A stretch of DNA of 40,606 bases from Bdellovibrionales bacterium (GTDB lineage: Bacteria > Bdellovibrionota > Bdellovibrionia > Bdellovibrionales > JAGQZY01), in NCBI GenBank assembly GCA_020435205.1, contig JAGQZY010000017.1, positions 1-40,606 on the forward strand, in the 5' to 3' direction. Below, one piece after another: positions 1-8,443 of the stretch (positions are counted from its first letter, which is position 1; every line of letters starts with the position of its first letter). The translations under genes and the position numbers were made by a program. The notes beneath the pieces are model-generated. The model searched no databases, was not told the DNA's origin, and saw only the letters and a list, made by a program, of their open reading frames with translations.

Positions 1-471
1 TTTTTGTAGATCATTTTTATTTTTAGCCCAGCCTCTTTTATCAGGATCGAGGATAATACGAATATTTTTATCAAACTTAAAATCTGGCGTGAGCTTCTTC
101 TTGGCGAAAGCCACTCGATCTTTCACCCTTTGTATATAAAAGTCTTGCACATCTTCTAACTGTTTGCAGTTACCCGCCTTAACATTTTTAAAGATGTCCT
201 TCATTTTAGCCTGAAGAGAATCAACATCCTGTTTTGAAAAATAGATTTTCATAGGATCAAAAGATTCAAGATGTTGTTTAATCGTCCTCGCCTCAAGGGT
301 TGGCGTCATCTTACTAGTGTGAATGTGTGCTATCAAAAAACCTTTTTTGATATCATTAAGGCTTTCACACTTTAATTCGATTTCTTTTTTCGAACCAAAA
401 AGATTCCATTGGGCCTGAGATGTCAGAGGTAAAATTAAAATGGAAATCAAGACTAAGAGAGTTTGCTTCAT
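1..471 (-). CDS. Tail-specific (Prc/CtpA, S41) protease, N-terminal part
   Basis: This gene starts at ATG 471 and runs off the left edge; 157 codons are visible. It opens with a signal peptide (residues 1-20, cleavage near SQA/Q), so the product is exported to the periplasm. Residues about 60-157 resemble the N-terminal domain of Prc/Tsp proteases: an 'HLESFDPMKIYFSKQDVD' segment, then 'FYIQRVKDRVAFAKKKL' and 'DPDKRGWAKN', like the family pattern LDxxKxYFxxxD, then YxxRVxERxxYA, then D+xxxxWAK. Prc enzymes cut proteins from the C-terminus with a Ser/Lys dyad; the PDZ and catalytic domains lie outside the window, so activity cannot be judged. An AAGGA Shine-Dalgarno (SD) sequence sits 8 nt before the ATG. 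The family call is from recognisable patterns only. Confidence 0.78.
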   Translation of the reverse strand, partial: MKQTLLVLISILILPLTSQAQWNLFGSKKEIELKCESLNDIKKGFLIAHIHTSKMTPTLEARTIKQHLESFDPMKIYFSKQDVDSLQAKMKDIFKNVKAGNCKQLEDVQDFYIQRVKDRVAFAKKKLTPDFKFDKNIRIILDPDKRGWAKNKNDLQK

Positions 472-505
472 AGATCGTCCTTTTGCGAAACGAGTTACAT
501 TGTTC

Positions 506-534
506 ATTATCCAACAAAAAGGTCCGCAGGTCAT
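506..534 (-). promoter_or_regulatory. Putative promoter of the Prc-like protease gene
   Basis: On the minus strand there is a -35-like ATGACC (534-529), a 17-nt spacer and a -10-like GATAAT (511-506), with the ATG 35 nt downstream of the -10. The match to the sigma-70 consensus is moderate. The rest of the 472-708 gap holds no credible gene, only the palindrome at 659-675. Confidence 0.35.
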
Positions 535-658
535 CGTTCCCCTTCCTCTTTGCCCACAGAGGGCCAGTCGAGAAATGCGGAACTAGGCCTAATCTTTTAT
601 TTTTATTGAAAAAAGGCCACGGCTCCCAGACCAAAGTGTTAGGATTCGTGACCGGATT

Positions 659-675
659 GGTCTCAGATTGAGACC
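659..675. promoter_or_regulatory. Perfect palindrome GGTCTCA-GAT-TGAGACC
   Basis: The arms are 7 bp with a 3-nt centre. It lies between the 3' end of topA and the protease gene, 188 nt upstream of the protease start. A T-run does not follow it in either direction, so it is a poor intrinsic terminator for topA and may be an operator. Its core GTCTCAGATTGAGAC matches elements at 31305-31319 and 38569-38583 almost exactly. ACCGGAT also occurs on both sides of it (651 and 673). Confidence 0.5.
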
Positions 676-708
676 GGATGACCGTCTAAGGTCTAAACTA
701 GATGCGAA

Positions 709-3405
709 TTAACCATTATCGGTGGCTGTTGCCGAGCGGCGAATCACAGTTTTGGACTGACTCGCACTGGCTCCAGCTTTGCCTCCGGTTTTTTTAACCT
801 TTGAGGCTTTCTTGGCTACTTTTGCTTTTTTACTCGCCTTCTTTTTAGTCTTCTTTTTCGTTGTAGTCTTGCGCTTCACCTTTTCTAGCTTTTCTGAAAG
901 TAGCTCAATGGCTTTAGCGGCCGTACAAGAGTCTATGTCTAGATCATCGGGTAAAGATACGTTGATCTTCCCCATCTTAATGTAGGGGCCGTACCGACCA
1001 TTAAATACATTCATGTCCTCTTCAGTCTCCGGGTGTTTACCCAGCTCCTTGAGGGCCGCCGCCTTACCGCGCGATCGCTTCGGTTGAGAAAGAAGTTCCA
1101 TAGCATATTCAAAATCCACTTCAAAAAGAGATTTCGTTTTGGGAATGGAACGAAAATCACCATCACAAACCACAAAAGGTCCAAAGCGACCAATACCCAC
1201 TTTCACTTCTTTATTCAATCCGGGGTGATCACCAAGAGTTTTTGGCAATGACAGAAGGTAAAGGGCTTGGTCAAAGGTCACATCCTCTGGTTCTAAGCCC
1301 GCTGGCAAAGTCGTGCGCTTGGGCTTCGTATTTTCATTGCTGGCATCGCCAAGCTGAACGTAAGGCCCATAACGCCCATTAAGTACATAAATAGGTTCGC
1401 CAGTTTCAGGGTCTGCTCCTAAAGAATCGGCTCCCTTAAGCTTCTGCTCAATCAATTTGTGGCAATCCGCCACGCTGATATCGGCAGGAGCTTGCGAGTC
1501 AGGAAGGGACGCACACAACTCTTCTTCAAGGTCGGTACGACAGACATAGGCCCCGTAGCGTCCTACGCGAAAGCTAAGGTCGGGCAATTCTGGGAACTCA
1601 ATTTGCCTGGCCTGTTCAGGATCGATGGCTGACTCCTGCTTATCCACCTGCGCCTGCAAACCTTTGTCTCCCCAGTAAACACCTTTTAAATATGAGTTGG
1701 AATCTAGGTTTCCGGCAGCGACTTCATCCAGAGAGTTTTCCATTTGTGAAGTAAAACCAAGATCAACATAGGTAGGAAGATATTTTTTTAATAGTCGAGA
1801 TACAATTAAAGCTGTAAAACTTGGAACTAAAGCATTACCCACTTTACTTACATAGCCGCGGTCAACAATGGTACTGAGAATAGCCGCATAAGTAGAAGGT
1901 CTTCCAATCCCCTCTTTTTCCATCATTTGCACAAGACTGGCTTCCGTGTAACGAGCCGGTGGCTTTGTTTCATGCTCTTTGGACTCTGCTGATTTACACT
2001 CGACAGAGTCGCCTTTTTTCATTTTTGGTAATAGAATTTCTTTTTGATTACCATCGGATTCTTCATCGGTACTCTCTACATAAACTTTTAAAAATCCAGG
2101 AAACTCGACGGACTGACCCGAGGCTGAGAAAATAGCCTCTCCAATTGTCAAACGAACATTCACTTGCTTAAGCTGAGCATTCGGCATTTGTGAAGCAATG
2201 GTTCGCTTCCAAATCAATTCGTAAAGACTGCGGGCCACGCCCTTCAACTTTGTATCTTCAGGTGGCGTCATCTCTGTACCCGCTGGACGAATGGCTTCGT
2301 GAGCTTCTTGCGCGCCTTTTACTTTTTTGTCTTCATAACCACGAGGAGCTTCTGGTACGTACTCTTTCCCATAAAGACTTTTAATGCGGTCGCGGGCAGC
2401 ATCAATCGCCTGGGTGGAGAGGGCTTTCGAGTCCGTTCTCATGTAGGTGATGTAACCTTGTTCATAGAGCTTTTGCGCCACTTGCATGGTCTCTTTTGCG
2501 CTCAAATTCAATTTGCGGTTGGCTTCCTGCTGTAAGGTTGAAGTGATAAAGGGTGGTGCCGGCTTTCTAGTGACGGGCTTTTCTTCAACGGTGTCTACCG
2601 TCCAAGTCGCACCAGCAACAGCTTTTTGGATTTCTGCGGCAGCCTTTTGATCCAACCACAGCGTGTCGCCATCTTTGCCTGCAGCCAGCTTGCCAGTATC
2701 CGGATCAAAATCACGACCGGTGGCTACACGCTTTCCTTTGTAGCTCCACAGACGACTTTCGAAATGAGTCTTAGCCATATTATTCTTAGCATAAACCCCC
2801 CAATAGTTAGCCTTCTTAAACTTTAGGCGCTCAAGCTCACGGTCTGCAATTAAGCCAACGGCCACGGACTGCACACGGCCCGCTGATAAACCATAAGCCA
2901 CTTTCTTCCAAAGAAGCGGCGACAGAGTGTAACCGACTAAGCGATCTAAAATGCGGCGAGCTTCTTGGGCGCGCACCAAATCCATGTCCACATCACGAAA
3001 CTCTTTAATCGCTTTTTCAATGGCCTTCTTAGTGATCTCGTGGAAAACCATGCGTTTTGTAGGAACGCGGGGCTTAAGGACTTCAACAAGATGCCAGCTG
3101 ATAGACTCCCCTTCACGGTCTTCATCGGTTGCGAGAATGAGTTCATCAGCATCTTTCAAAAGGTTTTTGAGCTCGCGCACCACCTTGGTTTTTGCTTTAG
3201 GAATACAATAGATAGGCTCAAAATCTTTCTCAACGTTGACTCCCAGACGAGACCATTCCTCTTTTTTATATTTTTCGGGAATGTCTTTTGCCGATTGGGG
3301 CAAATCGCGAACATGCCCCATACAAGATTCGACATGGTACTCCGGGCCAAGAAATTTCTTAATTGTGCGTGCTTTCGTAGGAGACTCAACGATGACCAGT
3401 TTCAT
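709..3405 (-). CDS. topA: DNA topoisomerase I (type IA)
   Basis: 898 aa. It relaxes negatively supercoiled DNA by transient cleavage of one strand. The N-terminal TOPRIM domain begins with VIVESPTKARTIKKFLG and carries the metal-binding acidic motif TDEDREGE (D94, D96, E98). The catalytic tyrosine is Tyr321 in GYITYMRTDS, the canonical position. The C-terminal part has no CxxC zinc ribbons like those of E. coli TopA; it has about four 'GRYGPYV' repeats (FRVGRYGAYV, LNGRYGPYVQ, GIGRFGPFVV, FNGRYGPYIK) as in many non-enterobacterial enzymes. It ends in a Lys/Ala-rich tail of about 60 residues that probably helps DNA binding. The start at 3405 has AAGGAC upstream. It is monocistronic or the first gene of a leftward unit. 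Confidence 0.97.
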   Translation of the reverse strand: MKLVIVESPTKARTIKKFLGPEYHVESCMGHVRDLPQSAKDIPEKYKKEEWSRLGVNVEKDFEPIYCIPKAKTKVVRELKNLLKDADELILATDEDREGESISWHLVEVLKPRVPTKRMVFHEITKKAIEKAIKEFRDVDMDLVRAQEARRILDRLVGYTLSPLLWKKVAYGLSAGRVQSVAVGLIADRELERLKFKKANYWGVYAKNNMAKTHFESRLWSYKGKRVATGRDFDPDTGKLAAGKDGDTLWLDQKAAAEIQKAVAGATWTVDTVEEKPVTRKPAPPFITSTLQQEANRKLNLSAKETMQVAQKLYEQGYITYMRTDSKALSTQAIDAARDRIKSLYGKEYVPEAPRGYEDKKVKGAQEAHEAIRPAGTEMTPPEDTKLKGVARSLYELIWKRTIASQMPNAQLKQVNVRLTIGEAIFSASGQSVEFPGFLKVYVESTDEESDGNQKEILLPKMKKGDSVECKSAESKEHETKPPARYTEASLVQMMEKEGIGRPSTYAAILSTIVDRGYVSKVGNALVPSFTALIVSRLLKKYLPTYVDLGFTSQMENSLDEVAAGNLDSNSYLKGVYWGDKGLQAQVDKQESAIDPEQARQIEFPELPDLSFRVGRYGAYVCRTDLEEELCASLPDSQAPADISVADCHKLIEQKLKGADSLGADPETGEPIYVLNGRYGPYVQLGDASNENTKPKRTTLPAGLEPEDVTFDQALYLLSLPKTLGDHPGLNKEVKVGIGRFGPFVVCDGDFRSIPKTKSLFEVDFEYAMELLSQPKRSRGKAAALKELGKHPETEEDMNVFNGRYGPYIKMGKINVSLPDDLDIDSCTAAKAIELLSEKLEKVKRKTTTKKKTKKKASKKAKVAKKASKVKKTGGKAGASASQSKTVIRRSATATDNG

Positions 3406-3422
3406 ATATCAATTTGTCCTTA

Positions 3423-3451
3423 TATATAGTTGTCAGTTCCGTTTAAAACAA
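3423..3451 (-). promoter_or_regulatory. Putative topA promoter
   Basis: Minus strand: TTGTTT (3451-3446), a 17-nt spacer, then TATATA (3428-3423). It is followed by AAGGAC and the topA ATG at 3405. Spacing and -10 quality fit sigma-70. Confidence 0.5.
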
Positions 3452-3470
3452 TGAAACCTAAATATTCAGC

Positions 3471-3500
3471 TTGCAAGTCTATTTTATAACGCAATATAGT
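3471..3500 (+). promoter_or_regulatory. Putative promoter of the HAD phosphatase gene
   Basis: TTGCAA (3471-3476), an 18-nt spacer, then TATAGT (3495-3500). It is divergent from the topA promoter, and the 156-nt gap contains both. The gene start chosen is 3561. Confidence 0.45.
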
Positions 3501-3560
3501 TAGCTCCCTGCAAAGGTCTTGACTGACACGGAGCAGTTTTTCCTAAAAGAGGGACCATCC

Positions 3561-4334
3561 ATGGATAACTTCAAAGAACTTAAAGCCCCGATTCAAACCC
3601 TTTTTACGGATATTGACGACACCTTAACCACCCATGGAAAGTTACCGGCCGTGGCCTACGAAAAATTATGGCAGCTTTACCGGTCTGGAATCCAGGTTAT
3701 TCCGGTAACAGGACGTCCGGCGGGCTGGTGTGAAATGATTGCAAGGCTTTGGCCAGTGCGGGCAGTGATCGGCGAAAATGGGGCTTTTTACTTCCAATAT
3801 AAAAATAACAAAATGCAACGAGTCTTTGCTATCGATGAAGATCAGCGCAAACGAAACCAGGAACAATTAAAACAAATCGAAAAAGAAATCTTTGCAAAAG
3901 TTCCTCGCGCAGGACTGGCTTCCGATCAATTCACCAGGCTTTTTGATCTGGCCATTGATTTTTGTGAGGACGTCCCTGAACTTAAAACTGACGAGATTCA
4001 ACAGATCGTCGACATATTTAAAAGTCATGGTGCTCAAGCTAAGGTGAGCTCCATTCACGTGAATGGCTGGTTTGGTGATTATGACAAACTTTCCATGTGC
4101 AAAAACTTTTATCAAACCGAATTTGGCGAAGACCTTTCACAAGGACTCAATCGCGCAGCTTTTATTGGTGATTCCCCCAATGATGAACCTATGTTTGCAT
4201 TTTTTGAAAATTCAGTTGCCGTAGGCAATATTCAAAAATTCTTACCACAACTAGAGTATAAGCCCCGCTATCTTGTGCCCAAAGAAGGGGGTGAAGGCTT
4301 CGCAGCCTTCGCCGACCATTTACTTGATAACTAA
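3561..4334 (+). CDS. HAD-superfamily hydrolase (type IIB, sugar-phosphatase-like)
   Basis: 257 aa. HAD motif I is DIDDTLT (nucleophile Asp plus acid/base Asp two residues later), motif II is PVTGRP, and motif IV is GDSPNDEPMF; a long C2-type cap lies between. The pattern is that of the Cof/sucrose-phosphatase/mannosyl-3-phosphoglycerate-phosphatase group, so a sugar or polyol phosphate is the likely substrate, but the sequence does not say which. An upstream in-frame TTG at 3519 would add 14 residues; ATG 3561 is preferred because AGAGGGA precedes it at good spacing and homology-like sequence starts after it. It is convergent with the Ste24-type protease gene, 10 nt away. Confidence 0.85.
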   Translation: MDNFKELKAPIQTLFTDIDDTLTTHGKLPAVAYEKLWQLYRSGIQVIPVTGRPAGWCEMIARLWPVRAVIGENGAFYFQYKNNKMQRVFAIDEDQRKRNQEQLKQIEKEIFAKVPRAGLASDQFTRLFDLAIDFCEDVPELKTDEIQQIVDIFKSHGAQAKVSSIHVNGWFGDYDKLSMCKNFYQTEFGEDLSQGLNRAAFIGDSPNDEPMFAFFENSVAVGNIQKFLPQLEYKPRYLVPKEGGEGFAAFADHLLDN

Positions 4335-4344
4335 TGTTATTTGA

Positions 4345-5607
4345 TTACAATCGTGGTTTTGAACTGTCTTCTTCCACAAGGTTTTCTTTTTTCCAGCGCA
4401 TGGCCATTTCTACTCGGGCTCGACCACTGGGATGATCAAAGAAAATCACTTCTTCCCAAGGGCCGGGATCAAGTTTGCGGTATTCACTCAGTTTAATCGC
4501 AGTTGAGGCAAAACCGTCAGGTTGCCTCGCTGCATTTAAACCAAAAATATCTGCCTCTGATTCCGCTGAGCGAACAATAGAATTAGAAATCGGCGTAAAA
4601 ATAAAAAAGAAAACACTAATCATGCTCATCGCAAAGGGTAAAAGAGCGATATCGTACTCATCGCGAACTCCCCATTGTTTCCAATATCCCGTGAAAAGAT
4701 GCCCCATGGACCAGTAAAGAAAGTAAAAAGCCATCAAAAGAATGATCGTAAAGAAAATAGTCGATTTGTAAACATGGTTGAGAACATAGTGACCCATTTC
4801 GTGGCCCATCACTGCCATGATTTCTTCTTTTGTAGATCGGTTGAGCAAATTATCATTAAGGCTGATTCGCATGGTGCCCCATAAACCACTGACATTAGCG
4901 CTGATTCGTTTACTTTGCTTGGAAGCATCAAATTGGTAAACGTTATCAACAGCAATCCCATTGGCTCGCGCCATAGATAAAATGGCATCCCTCACCTCAC
5001 CTTCTGGCAGAGGTTTATAATCATTAAAGACAGGGGCAAGGAAAACCGGAAAAATAAAACTAATAAACATGAGGAAAAGGCAACCGACAACGGAACCAGC
5101 CAACCACCATGTTTTCGGCATTTTTTTAACAATTTTATAGATCACCGCAACAAAAAGTCCGCCAATAATAATCCCAATTCCTAAACCTTTAAGGCTTTCT
5201 CCGAGCCATCCAGCAAAACTGAGATTGGACAAATCGTACTGATGCTCTCTGATATGGCCCAGATAAACAGAAAGCGGGAAAGAAAGCACATAGGAAAGTA
5301 AAAAGTATTGGATAGCAAATAAAAAATTATGAACAAAGGAAAAGCGGGTCAACCTCTCTGAAAGATCTCGCATCTTGGCAGAAAGACCCGAGAACAAAAG
5401 AATGGCCGCTACGGCAATTCCGTAGAACAAATTCCACAGCTGAATCCAATATCCTCCCTCAAAATAAGCATTAGACTTGGCTGTTTGCTCGGGAGTGAGT
5501 TGATTCAAATATTGGTTTGTCGCATCCTGAACATCAAATTCTGCAAAGCTAAAAAGTGGAATTAAAAATATAACCAACCCCAAAAAAAATCGTCTATCTA
5601 TCTTCAT
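4345..5607 (-). CDS. Ste24/CAAX prenyl protease 1-like M48 metalloprotease
   Basis: 420 aa integral membrane zinc protease. A signal-like first segment is followed by several membrane helices (about 58-75, 90-115, 140-160, 167-195, 283-302, 322-342). The zinc motif is HEMGH at residues 269-273, and the third ligand is a Glu in the ESEAD motif near 351. The C-terminal FFDHPSGRARVEMAM matches the DHPS-R signature of Ste24p/HtpX relatives. In eukaryotes Ste24 trims prenylated proteins and clears blocked translocons; bacterial members are thought to act in membrane protein quality control, which is my inference here. The gene follows the small lipoprotein gene with 6 nt between them, and both lie downstream of tex on the same strand. 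Confidence 0.9.
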   Translation of the reverse strand: MKIDRRFFLGLVIFLIPLFSFAEFDVQDATNQYLNQLTPEQTAKSNAYFEGGYWIQLWNLFYGIAVAAILLFSGLSAKMRDLSERLTRFSFVHNFLFAIQYFLLSYVLSFPLSVYLGHIREHQYDLSNLSFAGWLGESLKGLGIGIIIGGLFVAVIYKIVKKMPKTWWLAGSVVGCLFLMFISFIFPVFLAPVFNDYKPLPEGEVRDAILSMARANGIAVDNVYQFDASKQSKRISANVSGLWGTMRISLNDNLLNRSTKEEIMAVMGHEMGHYVLNHVYKSTIFFTIILLMAFYFLYWSMGHLFTGYWKQWGVRDEYDIALLPFAMSMISVFFFIFTPISNSIVRSAESEADIFGLNAARQPDGFASTAIKLSEYRKLDPGPWEEVIFFDHPSGRARVEMAMRWKKENLVEEDSSKPRL

Positions 5608-5613
5608 AAAGGC

Positions 5614-5907
5614 CTACAGGCAGAGATAAGCTGTGCCGCGAACAGATGTCCCCATGGCGCCGGTTTGTTTGATTTGCACATAGTTAGCCCCCTTCATGGC
5701 TGCATCTTTTTTAAGATCCTCAAGGGCATTTTCGAAAGTCCCCTTGGTGGAAGCGTCACGGCCCTCCACAGGTCCGAGGTCTTTACAATCTTCATCAGCA
5801 GGGTCACGACTCACTTCTACGTTTTTGCTTTCTGGTTTCACAGGTGGAGCACTGGAACAAGCCGCGAACAAAAGAGCAAAAATAAAAAATGGTATTAACT
5901 TTTTCAT
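5614..5907 (-). CDS. Small lipoprotein, DUF4156-like
   Basis: 97 aa. A standard lipobox FAAC puts the acylated Cys at residue 17, followed by SSAPPVKPES. The rest resembles DUF4156 lipoproteins: a Cys-containing 'DCKDLGPVEG' strand, a central helix 'ALEDLKKDAAMKGANYVQI' and a final 'GTAYLCL'. The two remaining Cys could form a disulfide. The function of the family is unknown. It sits between tex (upstream) and the Ste24-type protease (downstream) in a tight leftward cluster. Confidence 0.8.
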   Translation of the reverse strand: MKKLIPFFIFALLFAACSSAPPVKPESKNVEVSRDPADEDCKDLGPVEGRDASTKGTFENALEDLKKDAAMKGANYVQIKQTGAMGTSVRGTAYLCL

Positions 5908-5917
5908 AAAAAACCTC

Positions 5918-8275
5918 TTATCCTTTTTTCAAGGACTCTAATGCCGCAAATGGGTTGTTAAAGGGTTGCGCTGGTTTGCGGCCACCTTTTTGTCCACCGC
6001 CCTTATTTCCTTTGCCACGGGGACCTTTACCTTTACCCTTTTTATCGTTGGACTTTACTGAAACCCTCTTCTTAGCTCCTGCTTTAGATTGGGTTTTCGC
6101 GTTTTCACCAAACTTCATAGTTAGGGAAATCTGGTTCTTGTCCTTATCCACAGATTTAACCTGAACTTGTACCTGATCTCCAGGGCTTAACATCTTTTGT
6201 GGATCATTAATAAACTGATTGGCAATTTCTGAGATGTGAACCAGCCCATCCTGATGCACCCCAATATCAACGAAGGCGCCAAAATTGGTCACATTAGATA
6301 CGATCCCATTACAAATCATCCCATCTTTTAAATCGTCAACACTAAAAATATCATCGCGGAATTGAAAGACCTTATAAGGATCGCGAGGATCTCTTCCTGG
6401 CTTTTTTAACTCGTCAACAATATCCTTAAAGGTGAATTCACCTAGAAGCTTGGACCACTTGTCTTTAAGTTCTAAAACCTTATGGGCTCCTTCACCGAGA
6501 AGGCCAGAGACATTGGTATTCAGTTCTTGGGCCATGTCACGAACGGCCGAATAACGCTCGGGGTGGACGCCGGTAGCATCGAGAGGAACCTCTCCATTGA
6601 CAATTCTTAAGAACCCTGCCGCTTGCTCAAAAGCTTTGGTGCTAAACTGGGGAACTTTATTTAAGTCATCCCGTCTTTTGAAAAGACCTTTTTGCTGGCG
6701 ATGCTCAACAATATTTTTAGCAATACCCGGTCCAATCCCTGCCACATGTTGCAAAAGGTGAACTGAAGCCGTGTTCAAGTCCACACCCACTTTATTCACA
6801 CAGTCTTCAACTACGGCATCGAGACGCTTTTTTAAAGTGCTCTGGGAGACGTCATGTTGATACTGTCCAACCCCAATACTCTTGGGCTCAATTTTCACAA
6901 GCTCAGATAGAGGATCTTGCAAACGACGGGCAATGGAAATAGCTCCACGCACAGTAAGATCCAAGTCTGGAAACTCTTCGCGGGCTGTATCAGAGGCAGA
7001 GTAAATACTCGCTCCACTTTCATTAACCAAAACAACTGGAATGTCTTTTTCAAGATCTTTAAGAACCTTGCGAATAAAGACTTCCGCTTCACGACCACCA
7101 GTTCCATTGCCAACGGCAATGGCGTCAATTTCAATTTGTTTAAGGACTTCCCCAAAAAGTTTTTTGGCATTTTCCTCAGCCTTTTCCCCTTGAATTTTTA
7201 AAACCGTATGGGAAATAAACTGCCCTTTATTATCAACGAGGGCTAATTTGCATCCCGTGCGAAGGCCTGGATCAACACCTAAGACAAAGCGGGAACCAAA
7301 GGGACTGGCCAAGAGTAGCTTTTTTACGTTTTCAGCAAAAACTTCAATGGCAAAAAGGTCGGCAGAGTCTTTTAACTTTTTGTGGACTTCGTTAACCACA
7401 GAAGGCTCAACATGAACGGTGAGAGCCGTTTTAGCGGCTAGGCTTAAAAAGTTCTTAGCTATAGACTTCTCACTGGGGCAGGCAAAAAGCTCGAATTGCT
7501 TTAACAGTTCCTCTTGCTCTGGACTCACAATCGCCACCGTTAGCTCCCCTTCTTTCCAACCGCGGCGCATAGCTAGGTAGCGGTGGGAGTTCTTTTTTTC
7601 AAGAAGCGAGGTGACCTTTTCACTGTGAGCAAAGTAAGTTTCAAATTTGGAGTTTGGCTTCACTTTTTTGCCTGGCTTAGAATCCACCATGCCTTTTTCA
7701 AAAAAGTTTTTGCGGACCAATTCGCGAAGCTCAGGATCATTGGATATTTTTTCGACGATAATATTGTGCGCACCTTTAAGAACTTCTTCATAAGTCGCAA
7801 ACTTAAGCGAAGGATTGATAAATTCCTTGGCTTTGACTTCAAGGGTTATCCCACCGTCGGCTTCGCCATGCCCAAGTCCCCAGATCCAATCGGCCAAGGG
7901 ACCAATGCCAGCTTCCCGTGCTAAAGTGGCCTTGGTCTTTTTCTTTTTCTTGAAAGGACGGTAAAGCTCTTCCAGTTCAGCAAGATCCCAACTTTTTAAA
8001 AGCCTTTGCTTAAGTTCTGGACTCAAGTTTCCCTGCTCTTCCACTTCTTTTAAGATGAATTCTTTGCGTTTTATGATCTCTTTATATTCGCCGTCCGTAT
8101 CAATGACATCGCGAATTTGCACTTCGTCTAAATTCCCTGTTTTTTCTTTGCGGTAGCGAGCGATAAAGGGAACGGTCCCCCCTTCTGCCACCAGGGACAA
8201 GACGGATTGAACTTGCTTCCAGGCAATTTTAGGAAGTCTTTCGGAGAAAAAATGTTCTAAGCTCTTTTCATTCAT
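5918..8275 (-). CDS. tex: Tex-family S1 RNA-binding transcription accessory protein
   Basis: About 785 aa. Tex is a cytoplasmic nucleic-acid-binding factor related to eukaryotic Spt6. Domains in order: an N-terminal helical region with the conserved FIARYRKEKTGNLDE motif, a YqgF/RNase H-like domain (VLGVDPGLRTGCKLALVD), helix-hairpin-helix motifs (HVAGIGPGIAKNIVEHR), and an S1 domain (GIVSNVTNFGAFVDIGVH through GLVHISEIAN). A basic Gly/Lys-rich tail of about 60 residues follows. The open frame extends to 8356, but I place the start at ATG 8275 (MNEKSLEHFF), where Tex homology begins and a GTGAG sequence lies 8 nt upstream; the extra 27 residues look unlike coding sequence. Confidence 0.93.
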   Translation of the reverse strand: MNEKSLEHFFSERLPKIAWKQVQSVLSLVAEGGTVPFIARYRKEKTGNLDEVQIRDVIDTDGEYKEIIKRKEFILKEVEEQGNLSPELKQRLLKSWDLAELEELYRPFKKKKKTKATLAREAGIGPLADWIWGLGHGEADGGITLEVKAKEFINPSLKFATYEEVLKGAHNIIVEKISNDPELRELVRKNFFEKGMVDSKPGKKVKPNSKFETYFAHSEKVTSLLEKKNSHRYLAMRRGWKEGELTVAIVSPEQEELLKQFELFACPSEKSIAKNFLSLAAKTALTVHVEPSVVNEVHKKLKDSADLFAIEVFAENVKKLLLASPFGSRFVLGVDPGLRTGCKLALVDNKGQFISHTVLKIQGEKAEENAKKLFGEVLKQIEIDAIAVGNGTGGREAEVFIRKVLKDLEKDIPVVLVNESGASIYSASDTAREEFPDLDLTVRGAISIARRLQDPLSELVKIEPKSIGVGQYQHDVSQSTLKKRLDAVVEDCVNKVGVDLNTASVHLLQHVAGIGPGIAKNIVEHRQQKGLFKRRDDLNKVPQFSTKAFEQAAGFLRIVNGEVPLDATGVHPERYSAVRDMAQELNTNVSGLLGEGAHKVLELKDKWSKLLGEFTFKDIVDELKKPGRDPRDPYKVFQFRDDIFSVDDLKDGMICNGIVSNVTNFGAFVDIGVHQDGLVHISEIANQFINDPQKMLSPGDQVQVQVKSVDKDKNQISLTMKFGENAKTQSKAGAKKRVSVKSNDKKGKGKGPRGKGNKGGGQKGGRKPAQPFNNPFAALESLKKG

Positions 8276-8443
8276 ACCAATCTCACAGTATTGCAATTGA
8301 GGCCTATTTGTACGCAATTTCCCTGGGGATTTCCAGTCCTGGAGCGGGAAAGGCATTGAAATCGCCCACTTTATGCGTAACGTTAGCCTCTGAATCCGCT
8401 TTTTTCTTTCAAGGGCTGTGGAAATCTTCTAAAACAAAAAGCT

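Noticed and set aside
365-671. Short open frames on both strands in the region before topA
   Set aside because: They overlap the signal-peptide part of the protease gene and intergenic DNA, lack SD sequences and show no protein-like pattern.
2965-3429. 154-codon plus-strand frame antisense to topA
   Set aside because: It is fully antisense to conserved TOPRIM sequence and has no start signal; it is a by-product of codon bias.
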